Positions 14,581 through 21,109 of a stretch of DNA of 31,419 nucleotides are shown one piece after another. The notes below the pieces were generated by a model. It was not told where the DNA came from. It saw only the letters and a program-made list of their open reading frames with translations, and ran no database searches. The stretch is from IMG/VR virus record IMGVR_UViG_3300046820_000175, positions 1 through 31,419 of that record; one strand, 5' to 3'. The stretch's first letter is position 1, and every line of letters begins with the position of its first letter. This DNA is from a virus. Made by a program: the position numbers and the translations under genes.

Positions 14581-14630
14581 CAAGCACCTTGCTTGTATTA
14601 CAATAATAACATACTAAAACAGTATGTCAA
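14581..14630 (-). promoter_or_regulatory. Promoter with internal operator for the DpdA operon
   Basis: Minus-strand TTGACA (14625-14630), 16 bases, TATTAT (14603-14608). A perfect inverted repeat ACATACT-GTTTT-AGTATGT (14609-14627) fills the spacer and overlaps the -35 box, a classic repressor position. A leader hairpin CAAGC-5-GCTTG (14581-14595) follows. The promoter would drive five genes (14552 to 10821). It is the only clear promoter found for that operon. Confidence 0.8.
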
Positions 14631-14647
14631 GTGTTTTTTCTATTTTT

Positions 14648-14699
14648 CTATATACATTTTTGTTATATAGAACTGGTATTTTATAATGTGAAATTATAA
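14648..14699. promoter_or_regulatory. A/T-rich inverted repeats upstream of the operon promoter
   Basis: CTATATA (14648-14654) pairs with TATATAG (14664-14670). Next to it, TTATAA-7-TTATAA (14681-14699) includes ATAATGTGAAA, similar to the operators at 15949-16013. The stretch lies between gene 14720-15004 and the promoter at 14603-14630. A degenerate copy of the TGTTG hairpin repeat starts at 14707. It may bind a regulator or end the upstream transcript. Confidence 0.45.
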
Positions 14700-14719
14700 G
14701 TCTGTGTGTTGTTTTTTTA

Positions 14720-15004
14720 CTACGTTTGAGTATTCAATGCAATCCAAGTTAACCATTTGGGATCTGCGTGGTATGCCCAGACAGTTATTTTATGGAACTT
14801 TGGCAAGGGATTTGGCTCATCCGTTAATAAGAACCCTCCCTTGTTTTCTAAAAATTTATTGACTGTATTTTCATCAATGACCCTTAGCAGTAATTCTTCT
14901 ACTGACATAAATTCATACAGGTATTCATCACTAAATTCTGTGTGAAATATTTGTTGACGGATACCATGTTCAATAATACCCCAATGATGGTGTTGTGTTA
15001 GCAT
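14720..15004 (-). CDS. Small protein of unknown function
   Basis: A 94-aa acidic protein, MLTQHHHWGIIEHGIRQ onward, with FSDEYLYEFMSVEELLLRV and ENTVNKFLENKGGFLLTDE, and a C-terminus rich in Trp (TVWAYHADPKWLTWIALN). The helix-then-strand pattern suggests a small alpha/beta fold. No family is recognised. Its ATG follows immediately after the stop of the 80-aa gene upstream (TAAATG), so they are co-translated. Confidence 0.7.
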   Translation of the reverse strand: MLTQHHHWGIIEHGIRQQIFHTEFSDEYLYEFMSVEELLLRVIDENTVNKFLENKGGFLLTDEPNPLPKFHKITVWAYHADPKWLTWIALNTQT

Positions 15005-15247
15005 TTATTTTAACCAAGTTTCTCTGCGTTGTAGTTCTCTGGCCAAATACTCATTAACAGGAACATTCAAATTCAATATACTCCATTTCAAGTAATCAGT
15101 GGGTAAGTCCTTAATGAACCAGTTTGTGTATTTACCAAATGTCATTCTTCTGTGTTTGTATTCATTACTACCCAATCTGTTATTCCAAGTAATTGCTTGA
15201 ATATTACTGGGTATCTTTGATTTTATTTTTCGTTTTGTTTTTGCCAT
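15005..15247 (-). CDS. DUF3820-like small protein
   Basis: An 80-aa product. After a very basic start (MAKTKRKIKSKIPSNIQ), residues 35-75 carry MTFGKYTNWFIKDLPTDYLKW and YLARELQRR. This is the FGKY...(I)..(L/I)P.DYL.W pattern of the DUF3820 family of small proteins, which occur in phages and are sometimes found with nucleic acid enzymes. Its function is unknown. AGGAG precedes the start and a promoter lies at 15269-15297. It is the first gene after the large non-coding region. Confidence 0.7.
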   Translation of the reverse strand: MAKTKRKIKSKIPSNIQAITWNNRLGSNEYKHRRMTFGKYTNWFIKDLPTDYLKWSILNLNVPVNEYLARELQRRETWLK

Positions 15248-15268
15248 ATATCTATCTCCTGTTTTATT

Positions 15269-15297
15269 AGTATACTGTTGTCAATTAAGAAAGTCAA
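15269..15297 (-). promoter_or_regulatory. Sigma-70 promoter of gene 15247
   Basis: Minus-strand TTGACT (15292-15297), 17 bases, TATACT (15269-15274). The -35 box is part of the 8-bp hairpin AAGTCAAC-3-GTTGACTT (15291-15309), so promoter and possible terminator of the upstream RNA share bases. The leader is about 15 bases before AGGAG and the ATG at 15247. Confidence 0.8.
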
Positions 15298-15419
15298 CTG
15301 CGTTGACTTGTTCAATATAAAATCATTGCTCGTTTGCACTCGCATGATTTTATATTTCACTGCGCTTCGCTGACTGAAATACAAAACATCTAAGTCATTA
15401 ACAAATATCAAGGACTTAG
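15291..15419 (-). other. Cluster of four stem-loops at the end of the large RNA
   Basis: Four inverted repeats follow each other: 15390-15396/15413-15419 (CTAAGTC), 15353-15359/15375-15381 (TATTTCA, with an inner GCG-AAG-CGC), 15315-15326/15344-15355 (a perfect 12-bp arm ATATAAAATCAT) and 15291-15298/15302-15309 (8 bp, followed on the minus strand by TCTTAATT). The last one could terminate the upstream RNA, though its T-run is poor. No gene is supported here. Confidence 0.65.
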
Positions 15420-15900
15420 TTATTGTGTAGATTCAGAGCCAATAAGACACCCCTAAGAAGGAATGTCTTAAAGAGTCATTGTGTGAGTTCTTCACCTTTT
15501 CAGACAGTAGGGCTTTTAGTGCGACTGCTTTGGGCTCTTTTCCTTACCCAGCCTACAAAGATTTTTAAACCGCACTTTCAGGTGTCAACGTGCAGTATAA
15601 GCAGTTTTAAATTCGCTAAACCATTCCGACTGTAGAAATCTTACTGTCATCCATTCAGGTGTCACAGTGATTTAAGGCATCCCAACATCATTGGGGTAGT
15701 CTACAGAAGCCCGTCTACAGCGAACAGAATTGGCTACCGTCACACATCAGAACGGATTCACCAGCGGTATAGTTATGCGGCCCGCTAACCTTGTGCTGTA
15801 AGATTTGCCTAAAATGGGAAATTGTAAAGATATGTGCCTAAAGTGCCTGTCAGACTTATTTATACGCAACAGAAAATAACTGTATTTTTTCTGCTGTGTC
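15420..15900 (-). ncRNA. Large structured non-coding RNA candidate
   Basis: About 480-600 bases with no credible ORF, downstream of a strong promoter (15906-15933). On the minus strand many helices form: 15887-15896/15867-15876 (10 bp, at the 5' end), 15782-15786/15763-15767, 15734-15738/15695-15699, 15690-15695/15681-15686, 15664-15668/15643-15647, 15590-15596/15569-15575 and 15459-15469/15444-15454 (11 bp with UCUU loop). In five of these, pairs that are G-U on the minus strand would be C-A mismatches on the plus strand, which points to a minus-strand RNA. The decamer GACACCTGAA occurs in the loops of two successive hairpins (15654-15663 and 15577-15586). A long-range helix (15837-15847 with 15572-15582) may compete with one of them. 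Size and setting recall the GOLLD and ROOL classes of phage RNAs, but I cannot assign a class. It is not a tmRNA or RNase P RNA that I recognise. Confidence 0.7.
15857..15864 (-). promoter_or_regulatory. TATAAATA motif within the RNA locus
   Basis: An exact TATAAATA on the minus strand, the consensus of T4-type late promoters, about 35-40 bases downstream of the expected sigma-70 start. If used, the RNA would be made from two starts, early and late. Based on motif alone. Confidence 0.3.
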
Positions 15901-15905
15901 TTACT

Positions 15906-15933
15906 AGTATATAGCATTTGTGAAACTTGTCAA
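15906..15933 (-). promoter_or_regulatory. Sigma-70 promoter of the large RNA
   Basis: Minus-strand TTGACA (15928-15933), 16 bases, TATACT (15906-15911). The start is expected near 15898-15900, placing the 10-bp hairpin 15867-15896 at the very 5' end of the transcript. Two palindromic operators lie upstream. Confidence 0.85.
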
Positions 15934-15948
15934 GTATTTTTTTCATTT

Positions 15949-16013
15949 TTTCATATTATGAAATTGTTTCTGTAACAGATTGATTTGTAATACTTTTGTT
16001 TCATAATGTGAAA
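15949..16013. promoter_or_regulatory. Twin palindromes upstream of the RNA promoter
   Basis: TTTCATATTATGAAA (15949-15963) and TTTCATAATGTGAAA (15999-16013) are 15-base palindromes sharing TTTCATA and TGAAA arms, 50 bp apart (about five helical turns). A related sequence lies near 14681-14699. They begin 16 bp upstream of the -35 box, a position suited to an activator or a looping repressor. Confidence 0.6.
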
Positions 16014-16020
16014 TGCTATT

Positions 16021-16038
16021 TGTTGTTTTTTTACAACA
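16021..16038. repeat. TGTTG-A/T-CAACA hairpin repeat, copy 6
   Basis: TGTTG (16021-16025) and CAACA (16034-16038) flank a T7/A7 loop. It lies just downstream of the terminator (minus direction) and upstream of the twin palindromes. It is farther from a promoter than the copies at 9.7-10.9 kb. Confidence 0.7.
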
Positions 16039-16044
16039 CAAAGA

Positions 16045-16080
16045 AAAACCCCACTAGACTATGACAACTAGTGGGGTTTT
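16045..16080 (-). terminator. Rho-independent terminator
   Basis: A 13-bp perfect stem AAAACCCCACTAG / CTAGTGGGGTTTT (16045-16057 with 16068-16080), with T-runs on both strands, so it may work in both directions. It ends the unit coming from the tail genes through the structured region 16082-16245. The inner stem CCCACTAG is shared with the terminator at 8831-8871. Confidence 0.93.
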
Positions 16081-16081
16081 G

Positions 16082-16237
16082 AGTTACCATTGCAGTAACT
16101 TAACTTTTGTTGCTTACAGGTAGAAAGTTGACAGACTTGGCACATTAGCAACAAAAGTGCAGTAAGTGACTACGGGGAACCGTCTATGGCAAAAACGGAA
16201 GTCAAATTAGTAATAAAGTGACCAAATCACTCACTGC
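16082..16237 (-). ncRNA. Second structured RNA candidate, or structured 3' UTR
   Basis: About 160 bases between the stop at 16246 and the terminator, without a credible ORF. Three nested or adjacent helices: 16227-16237/16159-16169 (11 bp with one G-U on the minus strand, C-A on the plus), 16147-16156/16105-16114 (perfect 10 bp, TTTTGTTGCT) and 16082-16087/16095-16100 (6 bp). Inside the first helix, CCGT-12-ACGG and AGTGA-5-TCACT can also form. The motif GATAAATA immediately upstream could be its own late promoter. A small regulatory RNA or a 3' UTR released from the tail operon both fit. Confidence 0.55.
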
Positions 16238-16242
16238 AATTT

Positions 16243-16250
16243 TATTTATC
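16243..16250 (-). promoter_or_regulatory. GATAAATA motif before the second RNA
   Basis: Minus-strand GATAAATA overlaps the stop codon of gene 16246-16899 and is followed by AAATTGCAGTGAG, where the 11-bp helix of the RNA begins. It matches seven of eight bases of the T4 late consensus. Motif evidence only. Confidence 0.3.
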
Positions 16251-16899
16251 TTCGTTTTAATCTGCGTTCAATTTTTTCTGTGCTTTTTAGTTCACGTATA
16301 ACGCTTTCACCACTTTCTCTAATTAACCAGTAATTTACTTTTACACTGACATCCTCATATTCTGGTTCTGGCTTAGGTGGTTTTGGCTGTTTGGCAATCT
16401 TTTGCTTGATTATCTCTCTGGGTGTTTGAAACTTGCTGGCATAGACACCCTTCTTTTCTCTATAATAACTAGCAAAAAATCCATGACTTTGCTGTGGTGT
16501 AACATCAAACTTTCCTGACATGGGATTTTTATAAAGCCCACAGGTCACGCATTTATGACGCCAGTGCTTTTTGCCAGTGATACACTGCTTGTGTTCTGTG
16601 TGACGGCCATTTGGGCAATGCACTCCACAATCTTCACAGTCAACGGGTTGATTCTTTACTTGCTTGATAACTGGCTGCACACTATCATTAGGCTGTGTTT
16701 CTCGCCAAGCAACTAATTCATCATAGTAATCCTGCACTTCCTCATCGGTCATGTCATTGAGTTCCTCTTCGGTAATCTGTGGAGGAGGAATACGTGCTTT
16801 AGCGTTCTTGTTTACTGAATAACAGCCATTGGGACCCAGCATGGGTCTGTGCCAGTCACTGACTTCTGTTAACTTGCGTAAAAATTCTTCATTGTCCAT
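16246..16899 (-). CDS. Zinc-ribbon protein at the end of the tail operon
   Basis: A product of about 217 aa starting MDNEEFLRKL. The ATG at 16899 is preferred to a GTG five codons earlier, since TAAGAG lies before the ATG and nothing purine-rich before the GTG. The N-terminal half is acidic (EEELNDMTDEEVQDYYDEL). The middle has a clear metal site: CEDCGVHCPNGRHTEHKQC, then HKCVTCGLYKNP about 15 residues on. The C-terminus is strongly basic and Pro-rich (KQKIAKQPKPPKPEPEYED) and ends RRLKRR. This is a zinc-ribbon protein likely to bind nucleic acid or to act as a scaffold. It follows the tail tip genes, but no structural family is recognised. Confidence 0.75.
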   Translation of the reverse strand: MDNEEFLRKLTEVSDWHRPMLGPNGCYSVNKNAKARIPPPQITEEELNDMTDEEVQDYYDELVAWRETQPNDSVQPVIKQVKNQPVDCEDCGVHCPNGRHTEHKQCITGKKHWRHKCVTCGLYKNPMSGKFDVTPQQSHGFFASYYREKKGVYASKFQTPREIIKQKIAKQPKPPKPEPEYEDVSVKVNYWLIRESGESVIRELKSTEKIERRLKRR

Positions 16900-16930
16900 G
16901 CTCTTACTTAGCACGGAGAAAATTACTCAA

Positions 16931-18388
16931 TTAATAAATGCCAATCTCTGCTAGGTCACTGATAAATTGACCAGTGTTGTTAATGGTATCAAATACAAAG
17001 TAAGCCATCAAATCACCAGGTGCTGTTGCACCATCAAGACCTGTTGTTGGGTCCGCAGTTGCACCAAAATTGCTACTTAAAAATCTATTAATGCCAGTGA
17101 CTGATTTAACTGATTGATAACTTGCAACTTCAATAATTTTATCAACGCTGTTGATTGTTGCTGTGCCGCCTTGATACAAGTCACATTTTAAGTTTACTGC
17201 TGTTCTACCAGGAGTGTCAAACCAGTTACCACGACATTCAACAACAAAATATTGTTGTCCTGGATATGCGGCTCTGAGTGCATCTAAGTCCATGACAATT
17301 TGTTCTGCACCAACACCAGTGTTGTCACCAGCCCAGGCAATATATGGAGTTCCACTTAAAGGCCACTGTGCATAACTGTTTTCAGTGTATCCTAAGTAAT
17401 TGCCAACGTCACCGTTTGTTCCTGTGTCTGGCACAATAACTGCGGCACGAATGTCAAGGTCACGTCCACCATCATCACTACCAACTTGATAGTTTGTGCC
17501 ACCAATGTTGACTTCGTTGTAATCTTCGTTAAACAACCAAGTAATAACTGCGTATCTGGCTTGAATTGACGCTTGTGCGCCACCTTGACCAAACTGCCAC
17601 TTGCCTGTTAGTGCATTGAATGCCAGTGTTAAGCCAAGACCTTTGGCAACACCACTCAAATCCATGGGCAAGCCTGCTTTGTTTTCGCTGGCAACTACTG
17701 CTGAGTTTGTTGTGCTAGAAACAATGCCGTTGTTTGTAGTGCGGACTTGTTTTTCAATGCCAGTTGTGTCATATACATCAGCATCATATTCAAATGCTGT
17801 GATGTTTAGCACAATGTTATTGTCATCACCATCTTCTTCGCTGATTGACAATACACGGAATAATTTATTTTCATAACCATATGCTGAATTTGTAACGTCA
17901 ATTAAGTCACCTGCTTTTAGTCCTAGACTGCTAAAGTCAGTTCTAAATTCAATGATTTTATCAATGCGACTTTGTTTGAGTTCACGCAATGCAAGAATTT
18001 CTGCTTGCACAGGATTGTTAATGCAGTCCAGACTAAAGTTTAGTGTGTTTTCAAATTCATTTGGAAAACGTTGATTGCTTGGTATTGCATAAGTTATGTT
18101 GTCTTTCTGGTCAAGAATGTCTTTGTTGGGAAAGTTCAATTCAACTTTGTTGTAGAGTTCAAACACACCAGTGCCTCTGATATTGATAGCACCAATGATG
18201 TTAGTATCATCAAAACTTTTTATGCTTGTGCCTTCACGGTTTATAATAACTGCCCACTTGCCTTGATTAATGTCAAACGTGACCCAACTACTGCAAGCAT
18301 TTGCAATAGTCTGTATGTTACGCATCACTGGCTGATTGGTGTCAATGACACCGTTAATGCAAAAAATGTTAGAAACTTGTGTTGTCAT
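16931..18388 (-). CDS. Tail tip (J-like) protein, downstream segment
   Basis: A 485-aa protein. Its start, NIFCINGVIDTNQPVMRNIQTIANACSS-W, followed by a strand KWAVIINREG and later RIDKIIEFRTDFSSLGLKAGDLIDVTNSAYGY and LFRVLSISEEDGD, is the series seen in the middle of lambda gpJ-like tip proteins (..NGV.DT.QP...N...I...C). The preceding part of such a protein, ending RYGAGI, is in gene 20330-21109, two genes upstream. The last 200 residues (about 270-485) are a beta-rich domain (YFVVECRGNWFDTPGR, MAYFVFDT) that may bind surface sugars. Predicted role: baseplate/tip ring and host contact. Confidence 0.75.
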   Translation of the reverse strand: MTTQVSNIFCINGVIDTNQPVMRNIQTIANACSSWVTFDINQGKWAVIINREGTSIKSFDDTNIIGAINIRGTGVFELYNKVELNFPNKDILDQKDNITYAIPSNQRFPNEFENTLNFSLDCINNPVQAEILALRELKQSRIDKIIEFRTDFSSLGLKAGDLIDVTNSAYGYENKLFRVLSISEEDGDDNNIVLNITAFEYDADVYDTTGIEKQVRTTNNGIVSSTTNSAVVASENKAGLPMDLSGVAKGLGLTLAFNALTGKWQFGQGGAQASIQARYAVITWLFNEDYNEVNIGGTNYQVGSDDGGRDLDIRAAVIVPDTGTNGDVGNYLGYTENSYAQWPLSGTPYIAWAGDNTGVGAEQIVMDLDALRAAYPGQQYFVVECRGNWFDTPGRTAVNLKCDLYQGGTATINSVDKIIEVASYQSVKSVTGINRFLSSNFGATADPTTGLDGATAPGDLMAYFVFDTINNTGQFISDLAEIGIY

Positions 18389-18398
18389 CTTTTAATCC

Positions 18399-20333
18399 TT
18401 ATGCGTGAACCTTAATTATAACTCTGCCTTTTGCTCCTGCGGCTCCGCGAACTCCTAAATTTACTAGGTTAGTTGCTCCTGCACCGCCATTACCAGAATT
18501 TGAAGTTGGAGATAACGGTGTTGAACTTTGTAAATTACCACCAGCACCACCTACACCGTATGTTATTGTTGATCCAGTAATGGTATTTGAAGTTCCAGCA
18601 CCACCAGAACCTGCACTCCAACTTGTTCCGCTCCATACACTATTTGCACCGTTAGCGGCATCGCCTGCGCCGCCACCACCTTTTCCTAAGAATGTATTTT
18701 GTCCTGCATACACTTTAGTTTGTCCAGTTCCACCAAAATATGAAGGTGTTCCGCCATTATCCCCACCGTTAAAGTTAAAATCAACAGGAACTATATTGTT
18801 TCCTTGAGTAGGATCCATATAAACATTTCCTGACCAATAACTTTTTCCACCTTTACCGCCAATTGCAGTGTATCCCAATGCAGATGAGTTTGCACCATTT
18901 CCTCCATGATGAGTCCATCCTGGATATGCTTTAGATGTTTGACCACTAATTGTTGGATTACTTCCAGTTTGAATTATTTCACCAGATGTAACAGGGTCAC
19001 CAGCAACTCCACCATCTCCAACTACTACAGAATAACTTTGAACTGTTATTGGCAAATCAGTTTGATAAATTACTTCACCACCACCACCGCCACCTGTAGC
19101 ACCACCGCCACCAGCACCAACAACTAATAAATCAGCAAAGCCATATAATGCTTGTTCATTGCTTGGTGTAAACACAGAATTTGAACCAAATGTATATGTT
19201 TGAGTTGTAATGCTTCCTGTGCCAGTATTCAATAATGACACTGTTCTAGTTAATTGTGTTATGCCATCTTTCTTTTGAGTATATGTTAAGGTATCTGTTC
19301 CAGAATAATTTTTATTTGGATAATATCTTAATGAAGAAAATTGACTATTAACTTGTGCAAGAGTTCCTGAATATGTTAAAGTTGAAGTTGCTGGAGTTCC
19401 AGAGTTAAAACTTAGCAATCCATTAGAAACTGCAAATTCAATAGTGAATGTTGATGTTGTTGATGAATTTCCATCGCCAATCTGTGGGGTATTTGATGCA
19501 AAAATTCTATTTTCAATATTGCTTTGATAGTTGCGTGATAACACCATGTTATCAACTAATACGTTTAGATTTACACTAAATGATCCTGCACTAGTTACAT
19601 TTATTACACCAAATTTAATTCTATTGCCACTTGCACTTGCAGTTGAAGTAGAGAATAGTCTTGCGTCAACAGCACTAGCAACAACATTAAATGCACTGCT
19701 CATACTAGAACCAAATTGTTTTAAGTTTCTAATTTCAAAACTTCCACTGAATGTTGAAGATAAAGAACTTGTAAAAGTTTTAATGCGTCTATTGACTGCT
19801 ACTAGTGTTGCGGCACTTGTTAATGAAGCAATTTCATAGTAGTTAGGGTCGTATACTTCCCAATCTGTGATAATGTCCTCTTCTTGTGCGCTGTCATAGT
19901 AAATTACAGCAACGTCAAGGTAAAATGCGTTGTAGGTTGAGTAATTACTTGGTATGCTCCATGTAAAATATTTTACAGCATCCCATTGTGATTTATTGTT
20001 AATGCCAGTAAGTGTATAAGTGTTTCCACTAACTGCTAGTTCAACACCCTCTGGCAACACACCCCAACTGACATTACTACCAGTGACTGTTGGATTGCCA
20101 ACAATTCTAACACGGTATCTGACATTGGCTGTTTGATAATTTCTAACTTCAAGTATGTTGATGCCTGGTTCTGGCACTACAACAAAACTACCATTGATAG
20201 CATCAGCACTAAACAAATAATTGCTGGGTCCTGGATTAACACCACCACGGTCAAATACAACACCGCTTGGGTTTAAATCAATAACGTCAACAGTTAGTCT
20301 GCCGTAGTTGTTTAATTCTTGTAACGTGTTCAT
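18399..20333 (-). CDS. Receptor-binding adhesin with glycine-rich tip
   Basis: A 644-aa protein. Residues 1-170 form a beta domain (YNAFYLDVAVIYYDS, DWEVYDPNYYEIASL) attached to a short Ala/Ser/Thr repeat zone. The middle contains SGTDTLTYTQK, a cadherin-like strand pattern. The C-terminal 250 residues begin ALYGFADLLVVGAGGGG and are rich in Gly (GGGATGGGG, GGKGGKSYWSG, GKGGGGAGDAANG, GGAGGNLQS), with SYSVVVGDGGVAGD, closing GAKGRVIIKV. This is the Gly-rich domain of phage adhesins that form polyglycine sandwiches, as at T4-type fibre tips, and determine host range. The gene overlaps its upstream neighbour by 4 bases and sits inside the split J-like protein. Codon use looks more A/T-rich than in its neighbours, suggesting exchange. 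Confidence 0.8.
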   Translation of the reverse strand: MNTLQELNNYGRLTVDVIDLNPSGVVFDRGGVNPGPSNYLFSADAINGSFVVVPEPGINILEVRNYQTANVRYRVRIVGNPTVTGSNVSWGVLPEGVELAVSGNTYTLTGINNKSQWDAVKYFTWSIPSNYSTYNAFYLDVAVIYYDSAQEEDIITDWEVYDPNYYEIASLTSAATLVAVNRRIKTFTSSLSSTFSGSFEIRNLKQFGSSMSSAFNVVASAVDARLFSTSTASASGNRIKFGVINVTSAGSFSVNLNVLVDNMVLSRNYQSNIENRIFASNTPQIGDGNSSTTSTFTIEFAVSNGLLSFNSGTPATSTLTYSGTLAQVNSQFSSLRYYPNKNYSGTDTLTYTQKKDGITQLTRTVSLLNTGTGSITTQTYTFGSNSVFTPSNEQALYGFADLLVVGAGGGGATGGGGGGEVIYQTDLPITVQSYSVVVGDGGVAGDPVTSGEIIQTGSNPTISGQTSKAYPGWTHHGGNGANSSALGYTAIGGKGGKSYWSGNVYMDPTQGNNIVPVDFNFNGGDNGGTPSYFGGTGQTKVYAGQNTFLGKGGGGAGDAANGANSVWSGTSWSAGSGGAGTSNTITGSTITYGVGGAGGNLQSSTPLSPTSNSGNGGAGATNLVNLGVRGAAGAKGRVIIKVHA

Positions 20334-21109
20334 TGTGCGTAAATCTCCTCTGGCGCAATGCCAGCACCATAGCGTGTGTTGGTCATGTAATCATATAGCA
20401 CATCACCTGGCAATGTTAAACTATTACTAATTTTAAATTTCATGTTGCCAAGTCCTTTAACGTCTTGGTCAGCGGCATAGTCAACTCTGACAATGGCAAA
20501 CACTAAGTCATTCATAAAATGTGTGCCACTAGCCCAACCAGGAAATATGTTATAAGCATAGTCAGTTGCGGCGTTTGTGTAACCTGTGGGAATAGTTGGG
20601 CGTGTTGAATTGCCATCAAAGCACCAAACTTTAATTTTTCCATTTGGCTTGTCTGTAAAAGTTTCGCTTTTGTCAGTCCATCCTGCTACTGTGATGCCAT
20701 CACTTTGAAAACTAAGTCTGTTGTCATTCCAGTAAATGTCATTGAATGTAAATGTGCTTTGTGGGCCTGTGCCTAAATCAGTCAAGCCAGTGCGTTCACA
20801 AATTGTTATACAGAAATACATTGTTTGATTGCCGTTGGTCAATACAGCATCAGTGATAATACCACCTAACACTGCTTCACCATAGACAACAGGAACTCTG
20901 TAATCAGGACTAGGGTCAACTTGTATTCTTACGCCAGGGTCAATTCTTTTTGTTTCTGGCTTTTCGTTTTCTTTGTTTACTGTGTTTGTAATTCTGTTTA
21001 GTGCGTAGCCAGTGATAGCAGTTCTGGCTAAGTTTGCACCAACGCTGTTGCCTGACAAAAAACCAATAGCACTTTTACCTAGGTCTACTAAACTGTCTAA
21101 AAAACTCAT
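20330..21109 (-). CDS. Tail tip (J-like) protein, upstream segment
   Basis: A 259-aa protein. The N-terminus is an amphipathic or hydrophobic run (LVDLGKSAIGFLSGNS, ARTAITGYALNRIT), then VDPSPDYRVPVVYGEAVLGGIITDAVLT and YFCITICERTG, and it closes with LYDYMTNTRYGAGIAPEEI. The order of P.RVPVVYGE, strand, then LYDY.TN.RYGAG matches the first third of lambda-type J tip proteins and related phage tail-tip proteins. It ends just where such proteins continue into the part found at 16931-18388. Overlaps with both neighbours are ATGA, so all are co-translated. Confidence 0.75.
   Translation of the reverse strand: MSFLDSLVDLGKSAIGFLSGNSVGANLARTAITGYALNRITNTVNKENEKPETKRIDPGVRIQVDPSPDYRVPVVYGEAVLGGIITDAVLTNGNQTMYFCITICERTGLTDLGTGPQSTFTFNDIYWNDNRLSFQSDGITVAGWTDKSETFTDKPNGKIKVWCFDGNSTRPTIPTGYTNAATDYAYNIFPGWASGTHFMNDLVFAIVRVDYAADQDVKGLGNMKFKISNSLTLPGDVLYDYMTNTRYGAGIAPEEIYAQ

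Noticed and set aside
15223-15411. Minus-strand frame of 62 codons before the DUF3820-like gene
   Set aside because: It covers four inverted repeats and a promoter and overlaps the better-supported gene 15005-15247; its start lacks a ribosome site.
15423-15635. Plus-strand open frame of 70 codons in the large non-coding region
   Set aside because: It starts with TTG, has no ribosome site, has no recognisable domain, runs against every other gene, and lies across helices that only pair well on the minus strand.
15420-15900. tmRNA, RNase P RNA or tRNA genes
   Set aside because: No acceptor stem with a T-loop (GGTTCGA-type), no CCA end and no RNase P core motif that I can recognise; only local and long-range helices are seen.
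16083-16150. Short minus-strand frame with several cysteines (MCQVCQLSTC...)
   Set aside because: Only 23 codons, no ribosome site, and it runs into the terminator; the bases are explained by RNA helices.
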